64,000 nucleotides of DNA from Stomorhina lunata (taxonomy: Eukaryota > Arthropoda > Insecta > Diptera > Rhiniidae), in assembly GCA_933228675.1 (NCBI GenBank), contig OW121742.1, positions 109,062,940 to 109,126,939 on the forward strand. Direction: 5' to 3'. The notes below the pieces were generated by a model. It made no database searches. It was given only the letters and a program-made list of their open reading frames with translations, and was not told the DNA's origin. The stretch's first letter is position 1, and each line of letters starts with the position of its first letter. A program made the position numbers and the translations under genes. Below are positions 1-13,420 of this stretch, one piece after another.

Positions 1-1965
1 GAAAAGTTAACGAAAGCAAGACTTTTAGAAAGAAAACTTGACCAAAAGATAACTTTTCTAAAGAAAAGTTGACCAAAGAAAAACTTTTCTAAAGAAAATT
101 TGACCAAAGGAAGACTTTTCTAAAGAAAAGTTGACCAAAGAAAGACTTTTATAAAAAAAAGTTGACCAAGAAAAGACTATTATAAAGAAAAGTTGATCAA
201 AGGAAGACTTTTCTAAAGGAAATTTGACCAAAGGAAGACTTTTCTAACGAAATATTGACCAAAGCAAAACTTTTCTAAAGAATCGTTGACCAAAGAAAGA
301 CGCTTCTGTAGAAAAGTATACCAATGGAAGGCATTTCTAAGGAAAAGTAGACTGAAGGAAGACTTATGTACAGAAAAGTTGACCGAAAAAAGACTTTTCT
401 TAAGAAAAGTTGTTCAAAAGAAGAATTTTATAAAGAAAAGTTGATCAAAGGAAGATATTTCTAAAGAAAAGTTGACAAAAGGAAAACATTTCTAAAGAAA
501 AGTTGAACAAAGTAAGACTTTTCTATAGAAAAGTTGAACAAAGTAAGACTTTTCTATAGAAAAGTTGAACAAAGTAAGACTTTTCTATAGAAAAGTTGAA
601 CAAAGTAAGACTTTTCTATAGAAAAGTTGAACAAAGTAAGACTTTTCTATAGAAAAGTTGAACAAAGTAAGACTTTTCTATAGAAAAGTTGAACAAAGTA
701 AGACTTTTCTATAGAAAAGTTGAACAAAGTAAGACTTTTCTATAGAAAAGTTGAACAAAGTAAGACTTTTCTATAGAAAAGTTGAACAAAGTAAGACTTT
801 TCTATAGAAAAGTTGATCAAAGTAAGACTTTTCTATAGAAAAGTTGAACAAAGTATGACTTTGCTATATAAAAGTTGAACAAAGTAAGACTTTTCTATAG
901 AAAAGCTGAGCAAATTAAGACTTTTCTATGGAAAAGTTGAACAAAGTAAGACTTTTCTATAGAAAAGTTGAACAAAGTAAGACTTTTCTATAGAAAAGTT
1001 CAACAAAGTAAGACTTTTCTATAGAAAAGTTCAACAAAGTAAGACTTTTCTATAGAAAAGTTCAACAAAGTAAGACTTTTCGATTGAAAAGTTCAACAAA
1101 GTAAGACTTTTCTATAGAACATTTGAACAAAGTAAGATTTTTCTATAGAAAAGTTGAACAAAGTAGGACTTTTCTATAGAAAAGTTGAACAAAGTAAGAC
1201 TTTTCTGTAGAAAAGTTGAACAAAGTAAGACTTTTCTGTAGAAAAAATGAACAAATTAAGACTTTTGTATAAAAAAGTTGTACAAAGTAAGACTTTTCTA
1301 TAGAAAAGTTGGCTAAAGGAAGACTTTTCTATAGAAAAGATGACAAGGGAAGAGTTTTCTAAAGAAAGGTTGACCACAGGAAGACTTTCTGTAGTAAAGT
1401 TGACCAAAAGAAGACTTTCCTTTAAAAAAGTTGAATAAAGTAAGACTTTTTTAAGAAAAGTTGACGAAAGGAAGACTTTTGTAAAGAAAAGTTGACCAAA
1501 TGAAGTATTTTCTTAAGAAAAGTTGACCAAAGAAAGACTTTTTAATAGAAAAGGAAGACTTTTCTCTAGAAAAGTTGACTAAAGGAAGACTTTTCTCTAG
1601 AAAAGTTGACCAAAGGAACACTTTTCTATGAAAAAGTTGACCAAAGGAACACTTTTCTATAGAAAAGTTGACCAAAGGAAAATTTTCTATAGAAAAGTTG
1701 ACCAAAGGAACACTTTTCTATGAAAAAGTTGACCAAAGGAACACTTTTCTATAGAAAAGTTGACCAAAGGAACACTTTTCTATGAAAAAGTTGACCAAAG
1801 GAACACTTTTCTATAGAAAAGTTGACCAAAGGAACACTTTTCTATAGAAAAGTTGACCAAAGGAAAATTTTCTATAGAAAAGTTGACCAAAGGGAGACTT
1901 TTCTATAGAAAAGTTGACCAAAGGAATTTTTTTCTAGAAAAGTTGAGCAAAAGAAGAAGGAAAAA
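1..1965 (+). repeat. 31-bp palindromic minisatellite array (array 1, partial at left edge)
   Basis: About 63 tandem units of roughly 31 bp. Each unit joins a palindromic part, ACTTTTCTATAGAAAAGT (18 bp, perfect dyad centred on CTATAG), to a variable linker. From about 500 to 1200 the linker reads TGAACAAAGTAAG and neighbouring units are nearly identical. From about 1560 to 1960 it reads TGACCAAAGGAAC or a close variant. The first 480 bases are much more diverged, as expected at the old edge of an array. The array runs off the left end of the window. Open frames on the minus strand here (for example 1174-1407 and 1451-1705) are only translated repeats. Confidence 0.95.
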
Positions 1966-2344
1966 AGTCAAAACTCCTAAAATTTCTCTGACCACCCTCT
2001 TTCATTTTTGAATTTGTCTTCTATTCTGTTTCCTTCTGTATATGGTTTTGTGGTTTTTTCTTTCATAATGATTTATGTGCTTTGTAAATAAATATCATTC
2101 TATAGAGTTGAGTCCAATTTTTTTAGCTTTGCCTTATAATATTTAATCTTTTGTTCTTTAGTATTTGTTCAACATTATTCTCCTCTTGTTGGAGCTATTG
2201 TTTTTGTGATGGTTATTGTAACATTATAATGTATTATTTATGTGTTACTTGAATGGAATGTGTTTTTTATTTAACAGTACTCTATTATTGTTATTTAGCA
2301 GAAAGACATTAATTATTGGTTTGTTTTTTGGGGGATATTAGGGA
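1966..2344. other. unique AT-rich spacer
   Basis: This T-rich sequence separates the first minisatellite from the box satellite. I see no open frame, RNA gene or repeat that can be supported. It grades into oligo-A/T runs near 2360-2450. Confidence 0.5.
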
Positions 2345-5300
2345 GACCATTTAGGGTATTTAAAAAATTCAATTTTTCTTTTTAATTTTTTAAAAATTTA
2401 ATTTTTTTAAAAATTAAATTTTTTGAAAATTTATTTTTTTTAAGGTTTTAAGATTAATTTAGACATTTTAGTTTATGGCTTAAATTTTGTTTAAATTTAG
2501 GTTTTTCTTAAAATTTTATTTTTTTTATCTAGGAGATTTTTTATAGCATTTTCAATAATTAATATCAATCATACGTAGAGTAGAAAATTATCTAAAATAA
2601 CTTTAGACATGGAAACTAAATTTTTGTATTTTAGCTTTTGATTTATGGTAGTTTAGGTTTTGTTTAGAAGTTTTATTGGGTTTTCTTATATTCAATTATT
2701 ATGAAGTTTTTAAAATTTTTAATATTACTGATACGTCAAAATATAATTTTGTCGTAAACTTAATGTTATTATGGGAACGAAAATAATTTCAAATTTTAGA
2801 ATAATATCAATGCTAGTTTAGGTTTTCGATAGATTTTAATTTAGGATTACCAGAGTTTTAAAATATCTATTTGAATAATTAATATTACTCATACGTTAAT
2901 GTTAAAATATTTAAAATAATGTAAAAAATTATATATGAATTGTTTTTAATAAGAAATTTTTAAAGGCTTTGAAATACTTCTTATACATAGATAATTTCAA
3001 CAAATAATTATCATAACGATTAAGATTAATTATACGTCTTTTTAAAAAGTTTCTAAAATTAAATTAACAATGAAAATTGTTTTTTGTATTTGTGTTAATC
3101 ATTTAAGAAAATTTAGGTTTTTGTCATAAATTTATTTTTATTAAGGTTTTATTACAATTTTATTATTTTTTTTTAATGTTTAATATTACTTATACGTCAA
3201 AATATATTTTTTTCGGCAAGTTTACTCTAAAGTTGGAAAGAGATTAATTTTTATTTTTAGACTATTATTAAAGCTAATTTAGGTTTTTGTTTAAATTTAA
3301 TTTGTGTTTACCATTGGTTTTAAATAATGTCTTAAAATAATTAATATTACTTATACGTCAAGTAGGAAAATTTTCAAAATATTGCAAAAATTAATTTATC
3401 TAAAAATTTATAAATATTTTAAATAAGAAATTCACAAATGCTTTGAAAAGCAACAAATTCTTAAAAAATTTTAAGCATAAATTAAAATTAATCTTACGTC
3501 TTTTAAAAAATTATCTAAAATTAGGAATATTCTAGAAAACACATTTTTGTATTTTAACTTCATTTCAATTAAATAAGGTTTTCTTAGGAAATTTTAAAGG
3601 AACATATCTAAGAATTTTAATATCTTCTTTTTAAGTTTTCAATATTACTCATATGACAGAATGCATTTTGTTCCTGTAAATTTAAGTTTTTGAGGGATTT
3701 AACAAATTTCAGTTTTTAGATTATTATCAAGGCAAATTGAGGTTTTTGTTAGAAATTTATTTGTGGGTACTTAGATTTAGATTTTTTTGAATAATTAATA
3801 TTACTTATACGTCAAGTGGAAGAAAAGTTTAATCATTGCGAAATAAAAATTGATAATTTTATATTTTAGTCTTTTATTAGAAGTAATTTAGGTTTTTGTT
3901 AAAAAGCTGATTTAAGTTTATTGTAGAATTTTAAGACCTACTTTTTAAATTTCTAATATTACTCATACTTTAAAATATATTTTTCATAAATTTTAAATTT
4001 ATTGTTTGAATAAAAATTATTTCCATTTTTATATCAATATTTAAGCTAATTTAGGTTTTAGTTAGAAGTTTACTTATAGGAACCAGAAATTATGTATTAT
4101 TTATTTTTCGAATAATTAATATTACTTATACGTCAAGTAGAAAAATAGTTAAATCAATGCAAAATAAACATTCATAATTTCATATTTAAGCTTTTCATTA
4201 GAAGTAATTTAGGTTTTTGTTAGAAGTTTATTTAAGTATAGTCTAGAATTTTATAACCTAGTTTTTAAATTTTTAATATTACTCCTACGCTAAAATATGT
4301 TTCTTCGTAAATTTTAAATTTATTGTGGGAATACAAATTATTTCCATTTTTATATTAACACTTAAGATAATTTAGGTTTTTGTTACAAGTTTACTACAGG
4401 TACCGGGATTTTTTTTATTATATATTTTCAAAAATTAATATTACTTATACGTCAAGTAGGAAAATAGTTAAATAATTGTAAATTGTAATTTATTAATAAT
4501 TTTATATTTTAGCTTTTTCTTAAAAGTAATTTAGGTTTTTGTTAAAATGTTTATTTGGGTTTAGTCTAGATTTTTATAACCTAGTTTTAAAATTTTTAAT
4601 ATTACTCATACGTTAAAATATATTTTATTTTTGTAAACTTTAAACTTATTGTGGGTATAAAAATTATTTCCGTTTTTATATTAAGATTTAAGCTTATTTA
4701 AGTTTTTCTTAGAAGTTTATTTATGGGTTCTAGGAGTTGTTTAGAATTTTTTAATAATTAATATTACTTATAGTCAAATAAAATAAAAGAATTTTATAAT
4801 TTAAGTTTTTGTTAAAAAGTTAATTAAGGTTTAGTGTAGAATTTTATAATCCAATAAAATTCAATATTACTCATACGTCAAAATATTTTTTTTTGTAAAT
4901 TTTAAACTTATTGTGGGAACAAAATAATTTCCGTTTTTAGACTAATTTAGAAGCTAGTTTAGGTTTTTGCTTAAAGTTTATGTATAGGTACTGGGATTTA
5001 TTTTTTAATTTTTTGAAGAATTAATATTAATCATACGTCAATAATAAAACTAGTTAAATTATAGCAAAAAAATGATATTGCATATTTTAGTTTTTTATTT
5101 AAAGTAATTTAGGTTTTTGTTAGAAAGTTTATTTAAGATTATTCTAGACATTAAAACTTATGTTTTAAATGATCAATATTACTCATACGTTAAAATATGA
5201 TTTTTTCGTAAACTTAAAATTTATTTAATTTCTGTTTTTAGACTAATATTTACGCTAATTTAGGTTTTTGTTTAAAGTTTTGTTACTCGTATAAGTACCG

Positions 5301-6850
5301 TAAATTTGTGTATACTTAAAAAAATAATAATAATATTACTCATACGTTATGTAGTAAAATAGTAAAAAAAAAACAAAACTTATATGATAATTTCATATTT
5401 TAGCTTTTCATTTGAAGTTATTTAGGTTTTTGTTAGAAAATTTTTTCAAATTTTTTCTAGACTTTTATAGCTTATGTTTTAAATATTCAATATTACTCAT
5501 ACGTAAAAGTATATGTTTTTTTTTTGTAAATATGCAATTTATTTTGGAAATAAAATGATTTCCATTTTTAGATAAATATTTAGGCTATTTAAGGTTTTTG
5601 TCCAAATATATTTTATGTTCATAACAGGCAAATAAAAACTTCTAAAAATAATTAATATTACTCATACGTCCAGAAAACTGCAAAACATATATAAATAATT
5701 TTATATTTTAACTTTTCATTCGAAGTAATTTAGGGGTTTGTTAGAAAGTTTATTGAATATATTCGAAAGCTTTTGAACTTATGTTCTTAATATTCAATAT
5801 TACTTATACATTAAAATATGAATTTTTAGTAAATTTTAAATTTTTTTTAGAAACGAAATAATTTCCATTTTGATATTAATATTTAGGCTAATTAAGGTTT
5901 TTGTTCAAATATATTTTATGTTTGTAAGAGACAAATAAAAAACTTCTTCAAATAATTAATATTACTCATATGTACGTCCAGAAGGAAATTTACAAAACTT
6001 ATATAAATTATTTAATATTTTAGATTTCATTTGAAGTATTTTAGGTTTTTGTTAGAAAGTTTATTGAAATTACTCTAAGGCTTTTTGAACATATGTTTTA
6101 AATATTCAATACTACTCATACATTAAAATATGTTTTTTTTGTAGATCAAATTTATTTCGAAAATAAAATAATTTCCATTTTTAGCTTAATATTTACGCTA
6201 ATTAAGGTTTTTGTTCAAAAATATTTTATGTTTATAAGAGACAAATAAAAACTTCTTAAAATAATTAATATTACTCATACGTCCAGAAGGAAATTAAAAT
6301 TTATTTTGGAAAACAAATAATTTCCATTTTTAGATCAATACTTGAGCTAATTAAGGTTTTTGTTCAAATATATTTTATGTTGTTAAAAGGCAAATAAAAT
6401 CTTCTTAATAGAATTAATATTACTCATACGTCTAGAAGGAAATTTACAAAACATGTATAAATAATTTTATATTTTAGCTTTTCTTTTGAAGTTATTTAGG
6501 TTTTCGTTAGAAAGTTTATTGAAATTATTCGAAGACTTTTTGAACTTATGTTTTAAATATTCAATATTACTTATACGTTAAAATATGATTTGTTTTGTAA
6601 ATCTATTTATTTTTGAATATAAAGTAATTTCCATTTTCGGACTTATATTTTGGCTAATTTAGGTTTTTATTCAAATATAATTTCTGCTTAAAAGGGGCAA
6701 AGAAAAACTTCTTAAAATAATTAATATTACTCATACGTTAAAATATTAGTTTTTGTAAATTTAGAATTTATTTTGGAAATTAAATAATTTCCATTTTTTG
6801 ATTAATATTTCAGCTAATTTAGGTTTCTGTTCAAATATATATCTTGGATA
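2345..6850 (+). repeat. ~160-bp box satellite, about 28 monomers, forward
   Basis: A diverged tandem array in which two short blocks recur every ~160 bp. The first is a box close to TTAATATTACTCATACGT. It lies at about 2559, 2719, 2879, 3020, 3180, 3340, 3484, 3640, 3797, 3955, 4117, 4275, 4436, 4596, 4757, 4862, 5022, 5175, 5329, 5487, 5654, 5798, 5957, 6105, 6264, 6416, 6562 and 6720. The second is AATTTAGGTTTTTGTTA, about 65-75 bp upstream of each box. Many neighbouring monomers alternate between two types. One has ATTAATATTACTTATACGTCAAG and the other has TTTAATATTACTCATACGTTAAAA, giving a ~320-bp dimer. The sequence between the blocks is poorly conserved. No coding potential is seen. Confidence 0.9.
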
Positions 6851-7385
6851 CATAAAGCCATTTTGGTCACCCTAAAGTTTCAAATTTCCCTTTAGCTCCA
6901 ATTTCCCCTCCAAAAAAATCGTGTAATTAATTTAAGATGGTTTTTCATGTTTTTGGTTTCTCGCTACTGTTTTGTACAAATTGTTGTACAATAAAAATAG
7001 TGTTAAATGTTTCCGTTTGGTTTATCGCATCATTTTATAGGAGTTTTCTGAATTGAATATAAATTACCCCAAATGGTTGAATGTTTTTGATGTTTCAAAA
7101 TGAGCGGGAGTTTGTTGGAAAAAATTGATAATAAATTATGGTTATTATTTAAATATGTTGATAGATTTATATTTAATATTTAATTACTAGTAATATTTAT
7201 GTAGGGAAATATTTTATAATATAAACAATAAAAACAAACGCCTTTTTTTCCTGGAATAATAAATTAGAAATAATTTGTAAAATTAAAATTTCTTAAACAA
7301 ATAAATATAATAGACACACAACAACAAATAACATTTTAAAATCCATAAATATAGGCTTTCTATGAATTTTAAAGTTATTTAATGA
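6851..7385. other. spacer between inverted box-satellite arms
   Basis: Sequence without a clear repeat unit lies between the forward array and the inverted array that follows. It includes a short stretch of higher complexity at about 6855-7100. No gene is supported. Confidence 0.5.
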
Positions 7386-8460
7386 ATTTTAATACATGAC
7401 GTATGAGTGATATTAATTATTTAGGAATGTTAAAAAAATTGATTAAAAATCTATACAAAAGTATTATAGAATTTAAACAAAAACTCAAATTAGTTAAAAT
7501 ACTGAATGGTAAAATAAAACGATTCAAAAAACATATTTTTAATTATTATTGTCAGATGCTCTTAGCGTACGAATAATGTTAAAAGATTTTTATTGTTTAA
7601 AACTGAATAATTGAGCTTTTTAATGCCTGAAATAATTTTAATATTCAATATTTATATATTCAAGTTTTTTTTTCAGAATTTTAAATAATTTTTCTACTTA
7701 GCGTATGAGTAATATTAACTGATTGGCAAATGATTAAAAATCAGAAAAGAGCTTAAATAAAATTCTATGAAAAACCTTAATTAGTTTAACAATTGAACTT
7801 TAAATACATTATTATTTTTTTAATCATAATGTAAAAATTGCATATAAAAAATATTTGAACGTATGAGTAATATTAATATAAAAAATATTAAATAGAAAGT
7901 TAAGTGCATATTCGAATAAAATTCCAATGAAAACCAAAATTTACTAAAATATCAAGCTAAAAACATAAAATAAAATATTAATTGTGATAAAGTAAATATC
8001 GTATATAAAAAGTATTTTAACGTATGAGTAATATTAATTGGTTCAAAAATGAGCTTATATTGAATTCTAGAAAAAACCTTAATTAAAAACATGAATTGCG
8101 AAGCTAATAATATAAATTATAATATATTTTATGATCAAATTAAAACTTTGTATAAAACATAATATAACATTTATTAAAGTATGAGTAATGTTATTTAAAA
8201 AAAAAAAAATGAAATATAACATGTTTTTAATTTGAAACTAAAATTTAATAAAAATCTAGATTTGCTTAAATATAAAGCTAAAAATATAAAGTATAATACA
8301 AATCATGGTCAAGTGGAAGTTTTATACAAAAATAAATTTTGCGTATGAGTAATATTAATTAGTCAAACAATGAACAAAAATTGGTTAATAGTTCAAACTA
8401 AAAATGTTCAAATAAAAACTCATATTAGCATAAACTGAAGTTAAAAAATAGAAATTACAA
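7386..8460 (-). repeat. ~160-bp box satellite, seven monomers, inverted
   Basis: The same satellite as at 2345-6850 but on the minus strand. The reverse-complement box, close to CGTATGAGTAATATTAAT, appears at about 7400, 7565, 7702, 7860, 8021, 8179 and 8341, again at ~160-bp steps. The copies at 7565 and 8179 are degenerate (GCGTACGAATAATGTTA and AAGTATGAGTAATGTTA). The arm ends just before the second 31-bp array. Confidence 0.88.
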
Positions 8461-8523
8461 TTAAAATTATTATCGAAGACTTTTCTAAAATATGATTATT
8501 TTGTAAAAATTTCCGACAATAGG

Positions 8524-11500
8524 CAAATACTTCTAAAGAAAAGTTGACGATATTAAGACATTTCTATAGAAAAGTTGACAAAAGGCAACTTTTCTATGAA
8601 AAAGTTGACGAAAGCAAACTTTTCTATAGAAAAGTTGACGAAGGGCATACTTTTCTATAGAAAAGTTGACGAAAGGCAAACTTTTCTATAGAAAAGTTGA
8701 CGAAAGGCAAACTTTTCTATAGAAAAGTTGACGAAAGGCAAACTTTTTTATAGAAAAGTTGACAAAAGGCAAACTTTTCTACAGAAAAGTTAACGAAAAG
8801 CAAACTTTTCTATAGAAAAGTTGACGAAAGTCAAACTCTTCTATAGAAAAGTTGACGAAAGGCAAACTTTTCTGTAGAAAAGTTGACGAAAGGCAAACTT
8901 TTCTATAGAAAAGTTGACGAAAGGCAAACTTTTCTATAGAAAAGTTGACGAAAGGCAAACTTTTCTATAGAAAAGTTGACGAAAGGCGAACTTTTCTATA
9001 GAAAAGTTGACGAAAGGCAAACTTTTCTATAGAAAAGTTGACGAAAGGCAAACTTTTCTATAGAAAAGTTGACGAAAGGCAAACTTTTCTATAGAAAAGT
9101 TGACGAAAGGCAAACTTTTCTATAGAAAAGTTGACGAAAAGCAAACTTTTCTATAGAAAAGTTAACGCAAGGCAAACTTTTCTATAGAAAAGTTAACGAA
9201 AGGCAAACTTTTCTATAGAAAAGTTGACGAAAGGCAAACTTTTCTATAGAAAAGTTGACGAAAGGCAAACTTTTCTATAGAAAACTTGACGAAAGGCAAA
9301 CTTTTCTATAGAAAAGTTGACGAAAGGCAAATTTTTCTATAGAAAAGTTGACGAAAGGCAAATTTTTCTATAGAAAAGTTGACGAAAGGCAAACCTTTCT
9401 ATAGAAAAGTTGACAAAAGGCAAACTTTTCTATAGAAAAGTTGACGAAAGGCAAACTCTTCTATAGAAAAGTTGACGAAAGGGAAATTCTTCTATAGAAA
9501 AGTTGACGAAAGGGAAACTCTTCTATAGAAAAGTTGATGAAAGGAAGGCATTTCTATAGAAAAGTTGATGATAGGAAAACATTTCTATATAGAATAGTTG
9601 ACGTTAAGGAAGACATTTCTATAGAAAAGTTGATAGGTAGACATTGAAAAGTTGGCTATAGGAAGACATTTTTATAGAAAAGTTGACGATAGGAAGACAT
9701 TTCTATAGAAAAGTTGACGATAGGAAGACTTTTCTATAGAAAAGTTGACGATAGGAAGACTTTTCTATAGAAAAGTTGACGATAGAAAGACTTTTCTATA
9801 GAAAAGTTGACGATAGGAAGACTTTTCTATAGAAAAGTTGACGATAGGAAGACCTTTCTATAGAAAAGTTGACGATAGGTAGACTTTTCTATAGAAAAGT
9901 TGACGATAGGCAAACTTTTCTATAGAAAAGTTGACGATAAGAAGACTTTTCTATAGAAAAGTTGACGATAGGAAGACTTTTCTATAGAAAATGTTGACGA
10001 TAGGAAGACTTTTCTATAGAAAAGTTGACGATAGGAAGACTTTTCTATAGAAAAGTTGACGATAGGAAGACTTTTCTATAGAAAAATTGACGATAGGAAG
10101 ACTTTTCTATAGAAAAGTTGACGATAGGAAGACTTTTCTATAGAAAAGTTGACGATAGGAAGACTTTTCTATAGAAAAGTTGACGATAGGAAGACTTTTC
10201 TATAGAATAGTTGACGATAGGAAGACTTTTCTATAGAAAAGTTGACGATAGGAAGACTTTTCTATAGAAAAGTTGACGATAGGAAGACTTTTCTATAGAA
10301 AAGTTGACGATATGAAGACATTTATATAGAAAAGTTGACGATAGGAAGACTTTTCTATAGAAAAGTTGACGATAGGAAGACTTTTCTATAGAAAAGTTGA
10401 CGATAGGAAAACTTTTCTATAGAAAAGTTGACGATAGGAAGACTTTTCTATAGAAAAGTTGACGATAGGAAGACTTTTCTATAGAAAAGTTGATGATAGG
10501 AAGACTTTTCTATAGAAAAGTTGACGATAGGAAGACTTTTCTATAGAAAAGTTGACGATAGGAAGACTTTTCTATAGAAAAGTTGACGATAGGAAGACTT
10601 TTCTATAGAAAAGTTGACGATAGGAAGACTTTTCTATAGAAAAGTTGACGATAGGAAGACTTTTCTATAGAAAAGTTGACGATAGGAAGACTTTTCTATA
10701 GAAAAGTTGACGATAGGAAGACTTTTCTATAGAAAAGTTGACGATAGGAAGACTTTTCTATAGAAAAGTTGACGATAGGAAGACTTTTCTATAGAAAAGT
10801 TGACGATAGGAAAACTTTTCTATAGAAAAGTTGACGATAGGAAGACTTTTCTATAGAAAGGTTGACGATAGGAAGACTTTTCTATAGAAAAGTTGACGAT
10901 AGGAAGACTTTTCTATACAAAAGTTGACGATAGGAAGACTTTTCTATACAAAAGTTGACGATAGGAAGACTTTTCTATAGAAAAGTTGACGATAGGAAGA
11001 CTTTTCTATAGAAAAGTTGACGATAGGAAGACTTTTCTATAGAAAAGTTGACGATAGGAAGACTTTTCTATAGAAAAGTTGACGATAGGAAGACTTTTCT
11101 ATAGAAAAGTTGACGATAGGAAGACTTTTCTATAGAAAAGTTGACGATAGGAAGACTTTTCTATAGAAAAGTTGACGATAGGAAGACTTTTCTATATAAA
11201 AAGTTGACGATAGGAAGACACATCTATAGAAAAGTTGAACATAGGAAGACCTTTTTATAGAAAAGTTGACTATAGGAAGACCTTTTTATAGAAAAGTTGA
11301 CGATATGAAGATATATCTATAGAAAAGTAGATGATAGGAAGACATTTCTATAGAAAAGTTGACGATAGGAAGACATTTCTATAGAAAAGTTGACGATAGG
11401 AAGACATTTCTATAGAAATGTTGACGATAGGAAGACATTTCTATAGAAATGTTGACAATAGGAAGACATTTCTATAGAAATGTTGACAATAGGAAGACAT

Positions 11501-11725
11501 TTCTATAGAAAAGTTGACGTTAAGGAATTCTTTTCTTTATAGAAAAGTTAACGTTAAGGAATTGTTTTCTTTGTAGAAAAGTTGACGTTAAGGAAGACTT
11601 TTCTATATAGAAAAGTTGACGTTAAGGAAGACTTTTCTATATAGATAAGTTGACATTAAGGAAGACTTTTCTATATAGGGAGGATAGGGAGATTTCTATG
11701 GAAAAGTTGTCATTTCTATAGAACA
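8524..11725 (+). repeat. 31-bp palindromic minisatellite array (array 2)
   Basis: About 104 tandem units. Two homogenised subfamilies occupy separate halves. From about 8590 to 9500 the linker is TTGACGAAAGGC and the dyad extends to 20 bp (AACTTTTCTATAGAAAAGTT). From about 9700 to 11200 the linker is TTGACGATAGGAAG with an 18-bp dyad. Units toward the right edge carry CATTTCTATAGAAATG, in which both arms have changed together. The last units (11515-11690) have linker TTGACGTTAAGGAAG and TATATAG centres. The array is most homogeneous in its middle and degenerate at both edges. Confidence 0.95.
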
Positions 11726-11929
11726 TATTTGTCGGTAAAAAATTGCATGTGAATTTCTGAGCTCCTAGAAACCATGTTTTCAAAAATAAAGTTAGTCAGA
11801 ATTCATTTAACAAGAATTAAATCCGAAATTATATTTCACAAAAAATTGTTTTGTCTCTAAAAATATTTTTGTTAATGACAGGTATAAAAAACTGTTATTG
11901 GTTTATAGTGTTTTAATAGGTTGTTATGT
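11726..11929. other. short unique spacer
   Basis: AT-rich sequence between the 31-bp array and a single box element. Nothing else can be supported. Confidence 0.4.
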
Positions 11930-12135
11930 TCTGGAATTCCAATTTTTATTTGTTTTTGAAAAAATACACTTTTAGTATTTTAAATAAATATTTAAAAAAA
12001 TTACTCACAATTAATATCAATCATACGCCACCAAGTGGGTTGAAGGAAAAATGTTAATATTTCCAAAACTACTTAAAATTTTTAGATAAAATTTATATAA
12101 ACTATAGAAAATTTAATTTAAATTCTGACTTTAAA
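11930..12135 (+). repeat. single box element, forward
   Basis: An exact copy of TTAATATCAATCATACG lies at 12011-12027. A weak block-A-like stretch (GGAATTCCAATTTTTATTTG) lies about 75 bp upstream. The downstream part (TTCCAAAACTACTTAAAA) is a poor match to block C. This is an isolated, diverged member of the family found in arrays elsewhere in the window. Confidence 0.75.
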
Positions 12136-13100
12136 TAGTTAAAGCTAAAATTGCATTCATTAAAATTTTTATTTGTCCTGGAATAAATTTTTGTTATTTT
12201 TTTGCTCATTTAAAAAGTTGATATTTTGCTTTAATTCAATTTTAATTAGCATTTTTAAATCAAATATTATTTTACTATGAAATATAAACAAAATAAATAC
12301 AGTACTTCAAAATTCTGTTAAAACTTTTCGTTTTTTTTCGAAACTTTTGTTACTCGTTCTCTTGTATGGCCTTTCCCTTAAAAAGCCCAAAAGTTTTTCT
12401 TTTGTCGAAAATTTTGCAAAAGTTTTCTTGTTGGAAAAAAATTCTTCTTCTGTAGCCTTTTGCTGTTTTAATGGGGAACTAGTATTGTAGGGCCATGTAT
12501 AGATCATGTTTATACATGTTTAAGTATTTGACTAGATTCAATACACATACCAACATATCGTAAGCTGAAAGGCGAAAGTGTCAGAGACTAAAGCTTATTT
12601 ATTTATAGTTTTTGAGTTCTTAAGCGATATTTGTCTTATGAAACTTATCAAAAATTAAAATGCAAACTTCTTAATTAAGCCCTTTTGCATTTTTGTTGCG
12701 TATATCTTCATTTAACAACCCAAAGAAACTTTCACTTTTTGCCAGGGGAAGTTTCCACCAACTTTTTGTTTTACTTTGTTACACATGCCCTTCCAGGGAA
12801 ATAGTTGTTTTGTATAACTTATTTTTTCCAACATTTGGAAAACTTTTAATGAAATTTATTGTAGAAATTTGCAAAATTTTGTTTTCAGCAAAAATTTGTA
12901 TTTGTAGTTGAAAATTCTACTTTCGAGTAAAAGTTTGTATTGAAATGAAATAATCAAGTATAAATAGATTTTTCTTCTTGGAGAAAGGGGAAAATAAGAT
13001 GGAAATAGTATAACTAAATGCAAGAAATTAAAACAAAACAAAAGTAATGAAAATAATTTCTAGGGACTAAAAAGAAATTACAGTTAAAACTTAAGGGTTA
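12136..13100. other. spacer without supportable genes
   Basis: AT-rich unique DNA. Short open frames exist at 12307-12507 (-), 12693-12911 (+) and 12856-13041 (-). They are 61-72 codons long, lysine/phenylalanine-rich as AT-rich random sequence predicts, overlap each other, and resemble no family I know. I do not call them genes. Confidence 0.5.
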
Positions 13101-13109
13101 TAAAAAAGT

Positions 13110-13420
13110 AGATCTTTTTAATTAAAGCGTATGAGTAATACTAATAAGACCTATGGAAACTCTTTTCATACCGAAATATTCCAAATCTGTACTGATTAAT
13201 TGTGCCAAATTTTGTTAAATTCGGTTCAAAGATTTAAAAGTTAGAGCACTTTTTATCTTAAGGGTATCGTGGCGTATGATTAATATTAATTCAAAAGTAA
13301 AATTTAAAATGAAAAAAATTAAGAGTTTAAAGATACAAGTTTTCAATTCCAATAAAAACTGAAATTCAAGAACATCCAAGAGAACATATTTTGAACAACA
13401 GTGACTTTTCCCAAAATTTT
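13110..13420 (-). repeat. two box elements, reverse
   Basis: Reverse boxes lie at 13138-13154 (CGTATGAGTAATACTAA) and 13273-13289 (CGTATGATTAATATTAA). The second has a block-C-like stretch on its left (ATTCGGTTCAAAGATTTAAAAG at about 13220-13240) and block A on its right (AAAAACTGAAATTCAAGAAC). The 135-bp spacing resembles the 160-bp family. The 81-codon minus-strand frame at 13215-13460 lies across this repeat and is not credible as a gene. Confidence 0.8.

Noticed and set aside
1174..1705. Two minus-strand frames in the 31-bp array
   Set aside because: They are translated repeats in a degenerate part of the array, with no gene signal outside the repeat.
12011..12027. The box as a CENP-B box
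   Set aside because: The CENP-B core (TTCG, A and CGGG positions) is not present. Only the general idea of a conserved box in a satellite is similar.
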